64,000 bases of DNA, from the NCBI GenBank assembly GCA_963749145.1, contig CAVVLN010000002.1, positions 62,001 to 126,000 of the forward strand, in the 5' to 3' direction. How positions within the stretch are numbered: position 1 is the stretch's first letter; each line of letters begins with the position of its first letter. Position numbers and translations under genes: made by a program. The DNA comes from JASHPR01 sp963749145. Its GTDB lineage: Bacteria; Actinomycetota; Actinomycetes; Streptosporangiales; Streptosporangiaceae. Shown one piece after another: positions 16,917 to 25,726 of the stretch. Under the pieces are notes generated by a model that ran no database searches, was not told where the DNA came from, and saw only the letters and a program-made list of their open reading frames with translations.

Positions 16917-17378
16917 TACGATGGGGCGCTCACGGTGAGCAAGAGTGGCCTGGTAGGCGGCCGCGACGACCCGCCAGCCGAGCAGGAACAGCCCGAGGAA
17001 GGCCAGCGCCACGCCGACGAACGCGACCGCGGTGCCCTGCCCGGCCAGCACGCGCAGCAGCATGCCGATCACCACGGCGCCGAGCCACGCGCCGAGGCCG
17101 GCCGGCACGATCGCGGCGGGGCGCCGCCAGCCGCGCGTCACCAGCAGCCCGGCGGCGAGCCCGGCCAGGAACGGCCACGCGGTGCTGGCCAGGCCGGCCA
17201 GCGACTCCCCGTGGTGGTGGCTGGCCCGGCCGATCGCCACGAACACCAGCACGCAGCCCGCGTCGAGCGCCGCGGCCGCGCCGGCCGCGGCGGCCCGGCG
17301 GCGGGAAGACGGCCGGGTGGCAGGCGGGCGCATGGCGGGCGGGCGCATGGCGGGCGGGCGCATGCGGGGCGGGCGCAT
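16911..17378 (-). CDS. DUF3054 membrane protein
   Basis: About 155 residues. The DUF3054 pattern is visible (VFVAIGRASHHHGESLAGLA, then WPFLAGLAAGLLVTRGW), with about four membrane segments. The N-terminus has a tandem MRPPA repeat encoded by a 15-bp DNA repeat at about 17330-17378, so the true start could be any of several ATGs. The stop lies inside the operator of the aminotransferase gene. The function of the family is not known. It is divergent from the flavodoxin-like gene at 17421. Confidence 0.75.
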   Translation of the reverse strand: MRPPRMRPPAMRPPAMRPPATRPSSRRRAAAAGAAAALDAGCVLVFVAIGRASHHHGESLAGLASTAWPFLAGLAAGLLVTRGWRRPAAIVPAGLGAWLGAVVIGMLLRVLAGQGTAVAFVGVALAFLGLFLLGWRVVAAAYQATLAHRERPIVD

Positions 17379-17406
17379 GCGGTCAGGGTAGCCGGACCTG
17401 ACCCGT

Positions 17407-17412
17407 TAAGCT
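17407..17412 (+). promoter_or_regulatory. -10 element (TAAGCT), leaderless start
   Basis: TAAGCT ends 8 nt before the ATG at 17421 and there is no ribosome-binding site, which suggests a leaderless transcript. Confidence 0.4.
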
Positions 17413-17420
17413 GCGGGCCC

Positions 17421-17873
17421 ATGCGCCGCCTGCTGATCGTGCACCACACCGCTTCCCCGGCGCTGCAGGCGATGTTCGAGGCCGTCCTGGCCGGGGCGGG
17501 GCACGAGGACATCGAGGGCGTCGAGGTCGTGATCAGGCCCGCGCTGACGGCGGCCGCGGCCGACGTGCTCGAGGCGGACGGCTACCTGCTGGGCACGCCC
17601 GCGAACATCGGCTACATGTCCGGCGCGCTCAAGCACTTCTTCGACGGCATCTATTACCCGTGCCTGGAGGCGACCCGGCGCCGGCCGTACGCGCTGTACG
17701 TGCACGGCGCCAGCGACACCGGCGGCGCGGTCCGGGCCGTGGAGGCCATCGCCACCGGCCTGGCCTGGCGCCGGGCCCGCCCGCCGGTCACCGTGACCGG
17801 CCCGCCGGACCGCGCCGACCTGGAGGCCTGCTGGGAGCTGGGCGCGACGGTGGCGGCGGAGCTGGCCGAGTGA
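17421..17873 (+). CDS. Flavodoxin / NADPH-dependent FMN reductase-like protein
   Basis: 150 residues with a flavodoxin-like fold: the N-terminal LLIVHHTASPALQAM strand-loop would bind FMN phosphate, and GYLLGTPANIGYMSGALKHF is the typical second loop of the family. Residues in YVHGASDTGGA fit the third flavin contact. It probably carries FMN for electron transfer or quinone/nitro reduction; the partner is unknown. The start is the ATG at 17421, apparently leaderless. Confidence 0.8.
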   Translation: MRRLLIVHHTASPALQAMFEAVLAGAGHEDIEGVEVVIRPALTAAAADVLEADGYLLGTPANIGYMSGALKHFFDGIYYPCLEATRRRPYALYVHGASDTGGAVRAVEAIATGLAWRRARPPVTVTGPPDRADLEACWELGATVAAELAE

Positions 17874-17940
17874 TCATCACCGTCACCGCCCGGGCGACCC
17901 GGAAGAAGAACACGTTACAGTTATGTGTCCTGGAAGGCCT

Positions 17941-18107
17941 ATGACGCCGAAGCTACTGGACAGTAAGTTGGCCCGGACTCCGCTGGTCTTCGGCGCGGGG
18001 CCCGCAGGCTGATCTTGCTGATCATCGGGATCACGCTGACGATCGGGCAGCAGGTCAGCGAGGAGTTCGAGTACGAGAGCGATGAGCCCGTCGGCTCCAC
18101 GACCTGA
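17941..18107 (+). pseudogene. Possible small membrane protein, frame-broken
   Basis: ATG at 17941 (or 17923, same frame) after GGAAGG opens a 23-codon frame ending in TGA. One frame back, LILLIIGITLTIGQQVSEEF continues to a stop at 18107 as one membrane segment with an acidic tail. One missing base around the GGGGCCC at 17997-18003 would join them into a ~55-residue single-pass protein. It could equally be a non-coding stretch. Confidence 0.3.
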
Positions 18108-18135
18108 GCCGCGCGGGCCGGGAGGATGGTGAGCG

Positions 18136-19686
18136 GTGGGGGCGCTTGGATTCTGGGAGCGGGCCCGGCATGACCCGGACTGGGTCGCTGTGGTCGAGCC
18201 GGACGGCACCGAGCACCGGGCCGGTGACCTGCTGGCCCGGGTGAACCAGCTCACCCACGGGCTGCGCGCGCTCGGGCTGCGGGCCGGCGACGGCATCGCG
18301 TCCGTGCTGCCCAACGGGGCGGCCGCGGTCGAGGTGTACCTGGCCGCGCTGCAGGCCGGCTGGTACCTGACCCCGGTCAACTGGCACTTCACCGCGCCGG
18401 AGATGGCCCATATCCTGCGGGACTGCGAGGCCAGGGCGCTGTTCGTCGACGAGCGGTACGCCGCCGTCGCCACGGCCGCGGCCGACGAGGCCGCGATCCC
18501 GGCCGGGGCGCGGTTCGGCTACGGCGACGTGCCGGGCTTCACCCCGGTCGCCAGCCTGCTCGCCGGGCAGCCGGCGGGCCAGCCCGGCGAGCGCACCGCG
18601 GGCGCCACCATGCACTACACCTCGGGGACCACCGGCCGGCCCAAGGGAGTGCGCCGGGCCCTGTCCGGCCTGGACCCCGACGAGGCGGCCGAGCTGGGCT
18701 CGGCGCTGCTGCAGTTCTTCGGCATCACCCCGGGCGCGCCCAACGTGCACCTGGTCAGCTCCCCGAACTACCACACGGCGGTCACCGTGTTCGGCGGCAG
18801 CGCGCTGCACATGGGGCACACCCTGGTCTGCATGGACGGCTGGGATTCCGAGCGGGCGCTGGCGCTGGTCGACCGGTACCGGGTGACCAATACCCACATG
18901 GTGCCGACGCACTTCAAGCGGATGCTGTCGCTGCCCGAGCCGACCCGGCAGGCCTACGACGTCTCCTCGATGAAGTGGCTGATCCACGCGGCGGCGCCGT
19001 GCCCGGTCCGGCTCAAGCAGGCCATCCTGGACTGGTGGGGGCCGTGCGTGTTCGAGTACTACGCCGCCACCGAGGGCGGCGGGACGATCGCCACCCCGGA
19101 CGCCTGGCTGGCCCGGCCGGGCACGGTCGGCACCCCGTGGCCGATCAGCGAGGTCATGATCGCCGACGAGGACGGCAACGCCTGCCCGCCCGGCACGCCC
19201 GGCACCGTCTACATGAAGATGGGGATCTCCGATTTCGCCTACAAGGGCGACCCGGAGAAGACCGAGGCCAACCGGCTGCGGGGGTTCTTCACCGTCGGCG
19301 ACATCGGCTACCTGGACGACGACGGCTACCTGTTCCTGTGCGACCGCCGGTCCGACATGATCATCTCCGGCGGCGCGAACATCTACCCGGCCGAGATCGA
19401 GGCCGAGATCATCATGCACCCCAAGGTGGCCGACGTCGCGGTGTTCGGCATCCCGGACGAGGACTGGGGCGAGCAGGTCAAGGCCGTGGTGGAGCCCGAG
19501 GACGGCGTCACGCCCGGGCCCGAGCTCGCGGCCGAGATCCTGGCCTCGCTCGAGGGCCGGCTGTCCCGGATGAAGTGGCCCAAGAGCATCGACTTCATCG
19601 ACGAGATGCCCCGCGACCCGAGCGGCAAGCTGCTCAAGCGGCGGCTGCGCGCCCCTTACTGGGAAGGTCACGACCGCACAATCTGA
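18136..19686 (+). CDS. AMP-forming acyl-CoA synthetase (FadD-like)
   Basis: 516 residues of the ANL superfamily, converting a carboxylic acid, ATP and CoA into an acyl-CoA. Motifs are complete: phosphate loop MHYTSGTTGRPKGV, the YYAATEGG motif, GDIGYLDDDGYLFLCDRRSD, and the final catalytic Lys in DPSGKLLKRRLR. GTG at 18136 follows GGAGG at 18121-18125. Together with the acyl-CoA dehydrogenase and the ADP-forming enzyme it gives the cluster two ways to activate an acid made by deamination. No copy of the TetR-type palindrome was found in front of it. Confidence 0.9.
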   Translation: MGALGFWERARHDPDWVAVVEPDGTEHRAGDLLARVNQLTHGLRALGLRAGDGIASVLPNGAAAVEVYLAALQAGWYLTPVNWHFTAPEMAHILRDCEARALFVDERYAAVATAAADEAAIPAGARFGYGDVPGFTPVASLLAGQPAGQPGERTAGATMHYTSGTTGRPKGVRRALSGLDPDEAAELGSALLQFFGITPGAPNVHLVSSPNYHTAVTVFGGSALHMGHTLVCMDGWDSERALALVDRYRVTNTHMVPTHFKRMLSLPEPTRQAYDVSSMKWLIHAAAPCPVRLKQAILDWWGPCVFEYYAATEGGGTIATPDAWLARPGTVGTPWPISEVMIADEDGNACPPGTPGTVYMKMGISDFAYKGDPEKTEANRLRGFFTVGDIGYLDDDGYLFLCDRRSDMIISGGANIYPAEIEAEIIMHPKVADVAVFGIPDEDWGEQVKAVVEPEDGVTPGPELAAEILASLEGRLSRMKWPKSIDFIDEMPRDPSGKLLKRRLRAPYWEGHDRTI

Positions 19687-19786
19687 GCCATTCACGCCCC
19701 GTCTCGCCCCGCCCCGGCCCAACCCGTCGGCCCGGTCAGGCGGCGCGCCTGCGGCGCAGCCGGTACGCCCCGTCGCGGGGTGCGCG

Positions 19787-20701
19787 TCAGGCGGCGGTTT
19801 CCTCGCCCGCGGCGAGGGCGAGCACCTCGATCAGGCGCGCGGTGGCGGGCGGGTCCGGCGGCTCGCCGTAGGTCATCGCGAACACGTGCCGGCGGGCGCC
19901 GGGCAGCGGCGTGGCCTGCACCCCGGGATGCCGGGCCGCGCGCAGGCACAGGCCAGGCAGCGTGGTGACGCCCAGGCCCGCCGCGACCAGGGCCTGGACC
20001 GCCACGTAGTCGTCGGTGGTAAACGCGATCTTCGGGGTGAACCCGGCCAGCGCGCACTGCCGCAGCAGGTAGCCGCGGCAGCGTTCGCAGCCCGCGATCC
20101 AGCGGCGCCCGGCGTGGGCGACGAGGTCCGCCGAGCCGTCGGCCGCGTCGGCCCGGCGGGTCACCAGGTGCACCGGCTCGTCCAGCAGCAGCCGTCCGCG
20201 GGCGCCGTCCTCGTCGGGGCCCGGCGGGCCCGGGTCGGCGCCCTCCTGGTAGTGCCGGAACACCAGGGCCACGTCCACGTACCCGGCCCGGAGCATGCGC
20301 AGTGCCTCCGGCGGCTCGGCCTCGGCGAGCATGAGGTCCATGCCGGGGCTCTCCGCCTCCAGGCGGGCCGCCGCGGCCGGCACGATCGTGCCGAGCGCGG
20401 AGGGGAACGACGCCAGCCGGACCCGGCCCTGCCGCAGCCCGACGTGGGCGGCCAGTTCGTTCTCGGCCGCGTCCAGCCGGCCGATGATCTCCTCGGCCCG
20501 CTCGGCCAGCAGCCGCCCCGCGTCGGTGAGCCGCACCCCGCGCCCGGCCCGCTGCAGCAGCCGGGCGCCGGTCTCCGCTTCGAGCCGGGCGATGTGGTGA
20601 CTGATCGAGGGCTGGGCGTAGTTCAGCGCGCGCGCCGCGGCGGTGACCGACCCGTGCCTGGCCACCGCGACGAGCACGCGGAGCCTGGTCACATCCAGCA
20701 T
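19787..20701 (-). CDS. LysR-family transcriptional regulator
   Basis: 304 residues. The N-terminal winged helix is clear (VTAAARALNYAQPSISHHIA, then LEAETGARLLQRAGRGVRLT), followed by a LysR substrate-binding domain. The ATG at 20701 is the only start that gives the full helix-turn-helix. It lies between the AMP-forming synthetase and the agmatinase-family gene and may control one of them, though its binding site cannot be picked out with certainty. Confidence 0.9.
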   Translation of the reverse strand: MLDVTRLRVLVAVARHGSVTAAARALNYAQPSISHHIARLEAETGARLLQRAGRGVRLTDAGRLLAERAEEIIGRLDAAENELAAHVGLRQGRVRLASFPSALGTIVPAAAARLEAESPGMDLMLAEAEPPEALRMLRAGYVDVALVFRHYQEGADPGPPGPDEDGARGRLLLDEPVHLVTRRADAADGSADLVAHAGRRWIAGCERCRGYLLRQCALAGFTPKIAFTTDDYVAVQALVAAGLGVTTLPGLCLRAARHPGVQATPLPGARRHVFAMTYGEPPDPPATARLIEVLALAAGEETAA

Positions 20702-20809
20702 GCGCCGAGTATAGATCGCCTCGATTATTCGGCCAGTAGCACCGAGCCAGACTTATCTGACCAGCTAGCGAGCACCGAGCGGACGTCGAGCGGGCGTCGA
20801 GCAGGCCGG

Positions 20810-21847
20810 TCAGCCGTCGTCCGGCTCGCGCCCGGACAGCAGCGGCGACTGCGGGGCATGACCGGCCCCGCTCCCGGGCGCCGCGGACCGCCGGCGGCGC
20901 CACGCGATGCCGGACAGGGCCTCGAGCACGACCCGGTTGGCCAGGAACGCGGTGACCTCGGCGTGGTCGTAGGCCGGCGCGACCTCCACCACGTCGATAC
21001 CGGCCACCGGCACCTCCATGGCGATCCGGCGCACGGCGTCGAGCAACTGGCGGCTGGTCAGGCCGCCGGGCTCGGGCGTTCCCGTGCCGGGTGCCATGCC
21101 CGGGTCCACCACGTCCACGTCCACCGACAGGAACACCCCGTCGCAGTCATCGGTGGCGATGCGCAGCGCCTCCGACAGGCAGTCGTCCAGGCCGCGCGAG
21201 ACGACCTCGGTCATCTCGAAGCTGCGCATCCGCTGCCGGGCCATCCACTCCAGCGTCGGTGGCTCCGGCCAGTAGCCGCGCAGCCCGATCTGGAGGAACC
21301 GGTCGCCGCGCACCGCCCCCGACTCGATCAGCCGGCGCATCGGCGTGCCGTGCCCGTACAGCGAGCCGAACTGCGTGTCACCGGTGTCGGCGTGCGCATC
21401 GAAGTGGATCATCGAGACCCGGCCCCAGCCGGCGTGGCGCGCCACGCCGGTGGCGTCGGGCAGCGCGATCGTGTGGTCGCCGCCGAGGATCACCGGGATG
21501 GCGCCGCCGTGGCAGGCCGCGTGCACCGCCTCCTCCAGCCGGCGCAGGGACAGCTCGGTGTCGCCCGACGGCATCTCCACGTCGCCCGCGTCGGCTACCC
21601 GCATCTCGGCCAGCGGGTCGACGCGCAGGGCCAGGTGCGGGCGCGAGCCGTCGTGCGGCAGGTAGTCGGTGAGCCGGATCGCCTGCGGGCCGAACCGGGC
21701 GCCCGGCCGGTGTGAGGTGCCACCGTCAAACGGCGCCCCGATGACCATGATCTCGGTGCCTGCCCACCCGGCCGGGTCCGCGAGATCGGCCCGCGGAACG
21801 CCGAGGAACGTGACATCAGGCCCGTACATGCCACCCAGTCGCGCCAT
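20810..21847 (-). CDS. Agmatinase / ureohydrolase family enzyme
   Basis: 345 residues. Metal-binding motifs of the arginase superfamily are all present: VILGGDHTIALP, HFDAHADTGD, and SVDVDVVDPGMAPGTGTPEP. These enzymes release urea from agmatine or other guanidino compounds using two Mn ions. Start: ATG at 21847, preceded by GGAGG; the long open frame upstream is not coding. The substrate could be agmatine, guanidinobutyrate or similar, and putrescine made here would fit the PotABCD-type importer nearby. It is divergent from the MFS gene with only 34 bp between starts. Confidence 0.88.
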   Translation of the reverse strand: MARLGGMYGPDVTFLGVPRADLADPAGWAGTEIMVIGAPFDGGTSHRPGARFGPQAIRLTDYLPHDGSRPHLALRVDPLAEMRVADAGDVEMPSGDTELSLRRLEEAVHAACHGGAIPVILGGDHTIALPDATGVARHAGWGRVSMIHFDAHADTGDTQFGSLYGHGTPMRRLIESGAVRGDRFLQIGLRGYWPEPPTLEWMARQRMRSFEMTEVVSRGLDDCLSEALRIATDDCDGVFLSVDVDVVDPGMAPGTGTPEPGGLTSRQLLDAVRRIAMEVPVAGIDVVEVAPAYDHAEVTAFLANRVVLEALSGIAWRRRRSAAPGSGAGHAPQSPLLSGREPDDG

Positions 21848-21869
21848 TCCGCCCTCCCAAGATCGAGGG

Positions 21870-21875
21870 TAGCGT
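21870..21875 (+). promoter_or_regulatory. -10 element (TAGCGT), leaderless start
   Basis: TAGCGT ends 6 nt before the ATG of the MFS gene at 21882, with no ribosome-binding site in between. The 34-bp gap means it overlaps the control region of the divergent ureohydrolase gene. Confidence 0.45.
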
Positions 21876-21881
21876 CTGCTC

Positions 21882-23465
21882 ATGCGACGCAGCGCGGCGA
21901 CGCCGCCCCCAGCGACGCCGCGCCGGTCGCGGTGGAGGCTGGCCGGCCGCACGGCGCTGATCCCGCTGGCCGCGCTCGCCGCCACCACCATGCTCGCCCA
22001 GGGAGACCAGTCGTCGCTGGCCCAGGCGGTCGGCGGGATCCAGCGCCAGTTCGGGGTGTCGGACCAGCTCCTGGGGCTGATCCCGTTCTGCATGGCGATC
22101 TGCGGCGCGATCGGCGCGGTCCCGATCGGGGTGATCGCCGACCGGCACCGCCGGACCTGGCTGCTGGCCGCGGTGTGCGCGATCTGGGCCGCCGCCATGG
22201 GCGCCGGGGTGCTGGCGGCCAGCTTCGCGCTGCTGTTCGCGGCGCGGATGGTGGCCGGCGCCAGCGAGGGCACGCCACCGGTGGCGATCAGCCTGCTGTC
22301 GGACTACTTCCCGGTCCGACGGCGGTCCGAGGCGATGGGCGTCTACCAGGCGGGCGCGATCGCCGGGGCGTTCTTCGGTTTAGTGGGCGGCGGCATCGCC
22401 GTGCAGTTCGGCGGCTGGCAGTGGGCGTTCTGGATCTGGGTGCCGATCGGGTTGCTCGTCGCCGTCTGGTACCTGTTCCTGCGCGAGCCGGCTCGCGGCA
22501 GCCAGGACGCCGCGTTCGAGGCGACGGTCGGCACCGCGGCGGGCGCCACCGCCGGGACCGCCGGGGGGACGGTCGCCGTCGAGGGGCCCGAGGCAGCGGA
22601 CCTGGCCGTCCGAGGGGTCCTCTCGCTGCCGGAACCGCGCCGGGCGGACCCTCCCGACCTGGGAGCGCTGCGGGCGCTGCTGCGGATCCCGACGATGTGG
22701 ATCGGCACCCTGTTCTTCACGGTGTCGCAACTGCTGCTCAACGGGCTGTCGTTCTGGGGCGTGGAGTACTTCAAGCGGGTCCACCACCTCGGTCCCGCGG
22801 CGGCGGGCGGGTTCGCCACCGTGCTCGGCGCGGGCTCGGCGGTCGGCGTGCTCACCGGCGGCTTGCTGGCCGACCGGCTGCTGCGCCGGGGCCATGTCAA
22901 CGCCCGGGTGTATGTGTCCGCGTTTGGCGCGATCGGCGCCACGCTGATCCTCGTGCCCGCGTTCGCGAGCACGGACCTCCTGGTCAGCGCGCCGCTGCTG
23001 TTCGTGGGCGGCGTCTTGCTGACCCTCCCGATCGCGCCCGCCGAGGCGCTGTGCACCGATGTGGTGGTGCCCGAGCTGCGCGGGCGCGGGGCGATGGTCC
23101 GGCTGGTGGTGCGCACCTTGTCGTGGGCCGGGCCGTACCTGATCGGCCTGATCTCCGACCTGATCGCGCCGAACACCGCGCTCGGCTTGCGCTGGGCGAT
23201 CGTCACCGCCTGCCCGTTCTACGCACTCGGGGGGCTGATCATGCTCGCCGCCGCCCGGACTTACCCGCGGGACATCGCCTACGTGATCGCGCACTCCCGC
23301 CGCGCCCACGAGGCGACCTGCGCCGAGCCGGATCCCGCGGACGGCTTAGGGTGGACACCGGGCCAGGACCCCAGCCGCGGGCCCGGCCGGGGTCCGGGGC
23401 TGGCCGTCGGCTCCGAGGCCAGCCCGGAGGCCGCCCGCGATGCCCGGACCGGGGAAACGCGCTGA
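21882..23465 (+). CDS. MFS transporter
   Basis: 527 residues with about twelve membrane segments and a long middle loop (about residues 205-265) rich in Ala, Gly and Pro. The motif-A-like loop between segments 2 and 3 is present (GVIADRHRRTWLLA). It looks like the spinster-type branch by its pattern. Being divergent from the ureohydrolase, it may export or import a related amine or the product. The C-terminal ~50 residues are Gly/Pro-rich and weakly conserved. A 25-bp tandem repeat begins at the stop codon. Confidence 0.85.
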   Translation: MRRSAATPPPATPRRSRWRLAGRTALIPLAALAATTMLAQGDQSSLAQAVGGIQRQFGVSDQLLGLIPFCMAICGAIGAVPIGVIADRHRRTWLLAAVCAIWAAAMGAGVLAASFALLFAARMVAGASEGTPPVAISLLSDYFPVRRRSEAMGVYQAGAIAGAFFGLVGGGIAVQFGGWQWAFWIWVPIGLLVAVWYLFLREPARGSQDAAFEATVGTAAGATAGTAGGTVAVEGPEAADLAVRGVLSLPEPRRADPPDLGALRALLRIPTMWIGTLFFTVSQLLLNGLSFWGVEYFKRVHHLGPAAAGGFATVLGAGSAVGVLTGGLLADRLLRRGHVNARVYVSAFGAIGATLILVPAFASTDLLVSAPLLFVGGVLLTLPIAPAEALCTDVVVPELRGRGAMVRLVVRTLSWAGPYLIGLISDLIAPNTALGLRWAIVTACPFYALGGLIMLAAARTYPRDIAYVIAHSRRAHEATCAEPDPADGLGWTPGQDPSRGPGRGPGLAVGSEASPEAARDARTGETR

Positions 23466-23586
23466 CGGCCGGGCGAGAGAATCTCGCTGATGGCCGGGCG
23501 AGAGAATCTCGCTGATGGCCGGGCGGGAGAATCTCGCTGATGGCCGGGCGAGAGAATCTCGCTGATCGCCCAGCCCGAGAAATCTC
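23461..23586. repeat. 25-bp tandem repeat, 5 copies
   Basis: Units of GCTGATGGCCGGGCGAGAGA plus ATCTC begin at 23461, 23486, 23511, 23536 and, degenerate, at 23561. The first copy contains the MFS stop codon. Each unit holds an imperfect GAGA...TCTC dyad. Confidence 0.92.
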
Positions 23587-23596
23587 GTTGATCGAC

Positions 23597-23617
23597 GTTG
23601 TTACGCTATCTAACAAC
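23597..23617. promoter_or_regulatory. Inverted repeat, possible regulator site
   Basis: GTTGTTA and TAACAAC form a perfect 7-bp inverted repeat around a 7-bp centre (CGCTATC). It lies in front of the membrane-bound hydrolase-like gene and directly after the 25-bp repeats. Confidence 0.45.
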
Positions 23618-23651
23618 TACCGACGGCCCTGGGGAGCAAGGCACATCGGCC

Positions 23652-25526
23652 ATGACAGCCGGTATCCGGTCCTGTCCTGCGAGCAGCTGGCGAAGGCCTG
23701 ACGCAGCGCGGAATGCGCGGCGTGAACCGCCGGTTACTGCGGCCAGAGTGGAAGCGCACCGCGAGCTGACCATGCTGGCCGGCCGGGGTAGCCCGGCCGA
23801 GGGTTTCTTGCGGCATCGTGGCCTGATCGCGCTGGCCGTCGGCGGCGCGGTGGCCCAGGCGGCCGTGCTGACCGTCGTCGCGCCCGCCGCCCGGCCGCTG
23901 GCCCCGCAGGTCACCGCGCTCCCGCCGCTGGCCATCTTCCACGACCTGCGCTGGCTGTTCGGCTACAACCGCTCGTGGGACGGCTTCCTGGTCGCCTACG
24001 TGGGACTGGTGCTGGCCCGGTCGGCGGTGAGCATGGCGCTGATCCGGCTGGCCTGGCCGCAGCAGCTGATCCGGCCCGCCTGGGGCGCCACGTTCGCCCG
24101 CTGCGCGGTGTATACGGTGATCGCCAGCGTGCTGCTGTCCCCGGTGGTCACCCTGCTGTTCGGCGTCTCGCTGCTCCCGTTCTCCTGGCCGTTCCTGGCC
24201 GCGCTGCCGGCCCTGCTGCTGATCCTCATCCCGCTCGCCCACGGCGGGCTGCGGGGCTCCTGGTGGCGGACGCTGCCGCCGGCCCGGGCGGTGGGCTGGC
24301 TGCTGGCCAGCTTCGTGGTGCTGTCGGGCGCGGCCGCCGCCATGGGCAGCCTGCCCGCGCTGCCCGCGATCGCGGTGGCCGGGCTGGCCGGGCTGGTCAA
24401 CGCGCGCGCCTGGTACGGGCTGGCCGCCGCCGTGAACAGGGAGCGGGTGCCGAGCAATGCCCCGTGGGCACGCGCCTGGCGGCGTGACGCGCGCTGGCGG
24501 CCGGGGGAGCGCCCGGCTCGCCCGGGCCGGGTGCGGCCCGCCCCGCTGTCGCCGCTCGCCGCCGCCACCGGGCTCGCGCTGCTCATCGGCATGACCCGGC
24601 TGGCCTTCGTCGTGGCCGGCAGTACCCCGATCCCCGGCGGCCCGGCCTCGGTGCCGACCCGGGCGGCCCTGGCCGCCGTGGCCGCGCAGGCGGGTCACCG
24701 CCCGGCCGAGCTCACCGACGCGGTGCTGGTCATCCCGGGGTTCGGGTCCTCGTGCTGCTACCCGTCGACCAGCCGCGACCTGATCGGGCCCGAGCCGCTG
24801 GTCCGGCCGTTCTCCTACGCCGGGCTCGACACCAGCGGCCGCCCGCTGCCGTACGGGCTGGACGAGACGGACCTGCCGCTGCCGCTGCTGGGCGACCGGA
24901 TCGCGCAGCAGGTGCTGGTGCTGCACCGGGAGACCGGGCGGCCGGTCGACATCGTCGCCGAGAGCGAGGGAACGCTCGGGGTGTACGCGATGCTGGCCCA
25001 GCACCCCGGCCTGCCGGTGCGGTCCATCGTGCTGCTCAGCCCCATCGTCGACCCGGGCCAGGCCGACGCGGCCAACCCGGCCAGCCAGGCCGCGGCGCCG
25101 GGCGGGGCCGGCAACCCGGTGCCCGGCGACGCGCTCAGCGAACTGGTCAAGATGGCCGGGGCGCTGACCCCGTTCGGCGAGTCCGGGGCCCAGCTGCTGA
25201 TCAACTCGGTCCGCAGCGACGGCGCCGCCTTCGCCCGGGCCGCTGCGCGCAACGGGCAGCGGATCCGCTGGCTCGCGGTGGTGCCGCTGGCCGACGCGGT
25301 GACCCTGCCCGTGTGCGACCTGCCCGGCAACATGATCGTGGTCAGCGCCCTGCACGGCAGCCTCCTCGGCGACGCGGCCGTCGACCGGATGGCGCACCGG
25401 TTCCTCAGCGACGAGCGGGTGGCCGGCCCGCAGCAGATGCGGGACACGGCCGAGGTCATCGCGGCCGCGGCCGCCGCCTGGCGGATGCCGGTGTTCGGGC
25501 CGGCCCCCCCGGCCTGCACCAGCTGA
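23652..25526 (+). CDS. Membrane protein with alpha/beta-hydrolase-like C-terminal half
   Basis: About 624 residues from the ATG at 23652; TTG at 23598 and ATG at 23772 are alternative starts, and the last would begin at MLAGRGSPAEG. The first half has six or so membrane segments. The second half carries VLVIPGFGSSCCYPS and VDIVAESEGTLGVYAMLAQH, where ESEG stands where the GxSxG nucleophile elbow of lipases would be, followed by SIVLLSPIVDPGQ. This suggests a membrane-anchored esterase-like protein. The domain pairing and function are unknown. Confidence 0.7.
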   Translation: MTAGIRSCPASSWRRPDAARNARREPPVTAARVEAHRELTMLAGRGSPAEGFLRHRGLIALAVGGAVAQAAVLTVVAPAARPLAPQVTALPPLAIFHDLRWLFGYNRSWDGFLVAYVGLVLARSAVSMALIRLAWPQQLIRPAWGATFARCAVYTVIASVLLSPVVTLLFGVSLLPFSWPFLAALPALLLILIPLAHGGLRGSWWRTLPPARAVGWLLASFVVLSGAAAAMGSLPALPAIAVAGLAGLVNARAWYGLAAAVNRERVPSNAPWARAWRRDARWRPGERPARPGRVRPAPLSPLAAATGLALLIGMTRLAFVVAGSTPIPGGPASVPTRAALAAVAAQAGHRPAELTDAVLVIPGFGSSCCYPSTSRDLIGPEPLVRPFSYAGLDTSGRPLPYGLDETDLPLPLLGDRIAQQVLVLHRETGRPVDIVAESEGTLGVYAMLAQHPGLPVRSIVLLSPIVDPGQADAANPASQAAAPGGAGNPVPGDALSELVKMAGALTPFGESGAQLLINSVRSDGAAFARAAARNGQRIRWLAVVPLADAVTLPVCDLPGNMIVVSALHGSLLGDAAVDRMAHRFLSDERVAGPQQMRDTAEVIAAAAAAWRMPVFGPAPPACTS

Positions 25527-25726
25527 CGGCCGCTCACCGCGACCCGGCGCCTGTAGCAGCCGTGCCCGAGCCGGCCGAGCCAGCCGGGGCACGGCCGGCC
25601 GGGAGGCGGGTGGCGCGGAAATGGAGGGGGCATGGGAGGCGGGTTGGGGGTGGGGTCCCGGAGACGAGCGAACCGGCAACGTGGCATGGTACGGGGGACG
25701 ATTCCGAACCCCCGGAGGGCAGCCGC

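Noticed and set aside
18055..19722. 555-codon minus-strand frame opposite the AMP-forming synthetase
   Set aside because: Composition of a GC-rich shadow, and the + strand carries every catalytic motif of the ANL family.
23461..23586. CRISPR array
   Set aside because: Units are directly adjacent with no unique spacers, and no cas genes are in the window.
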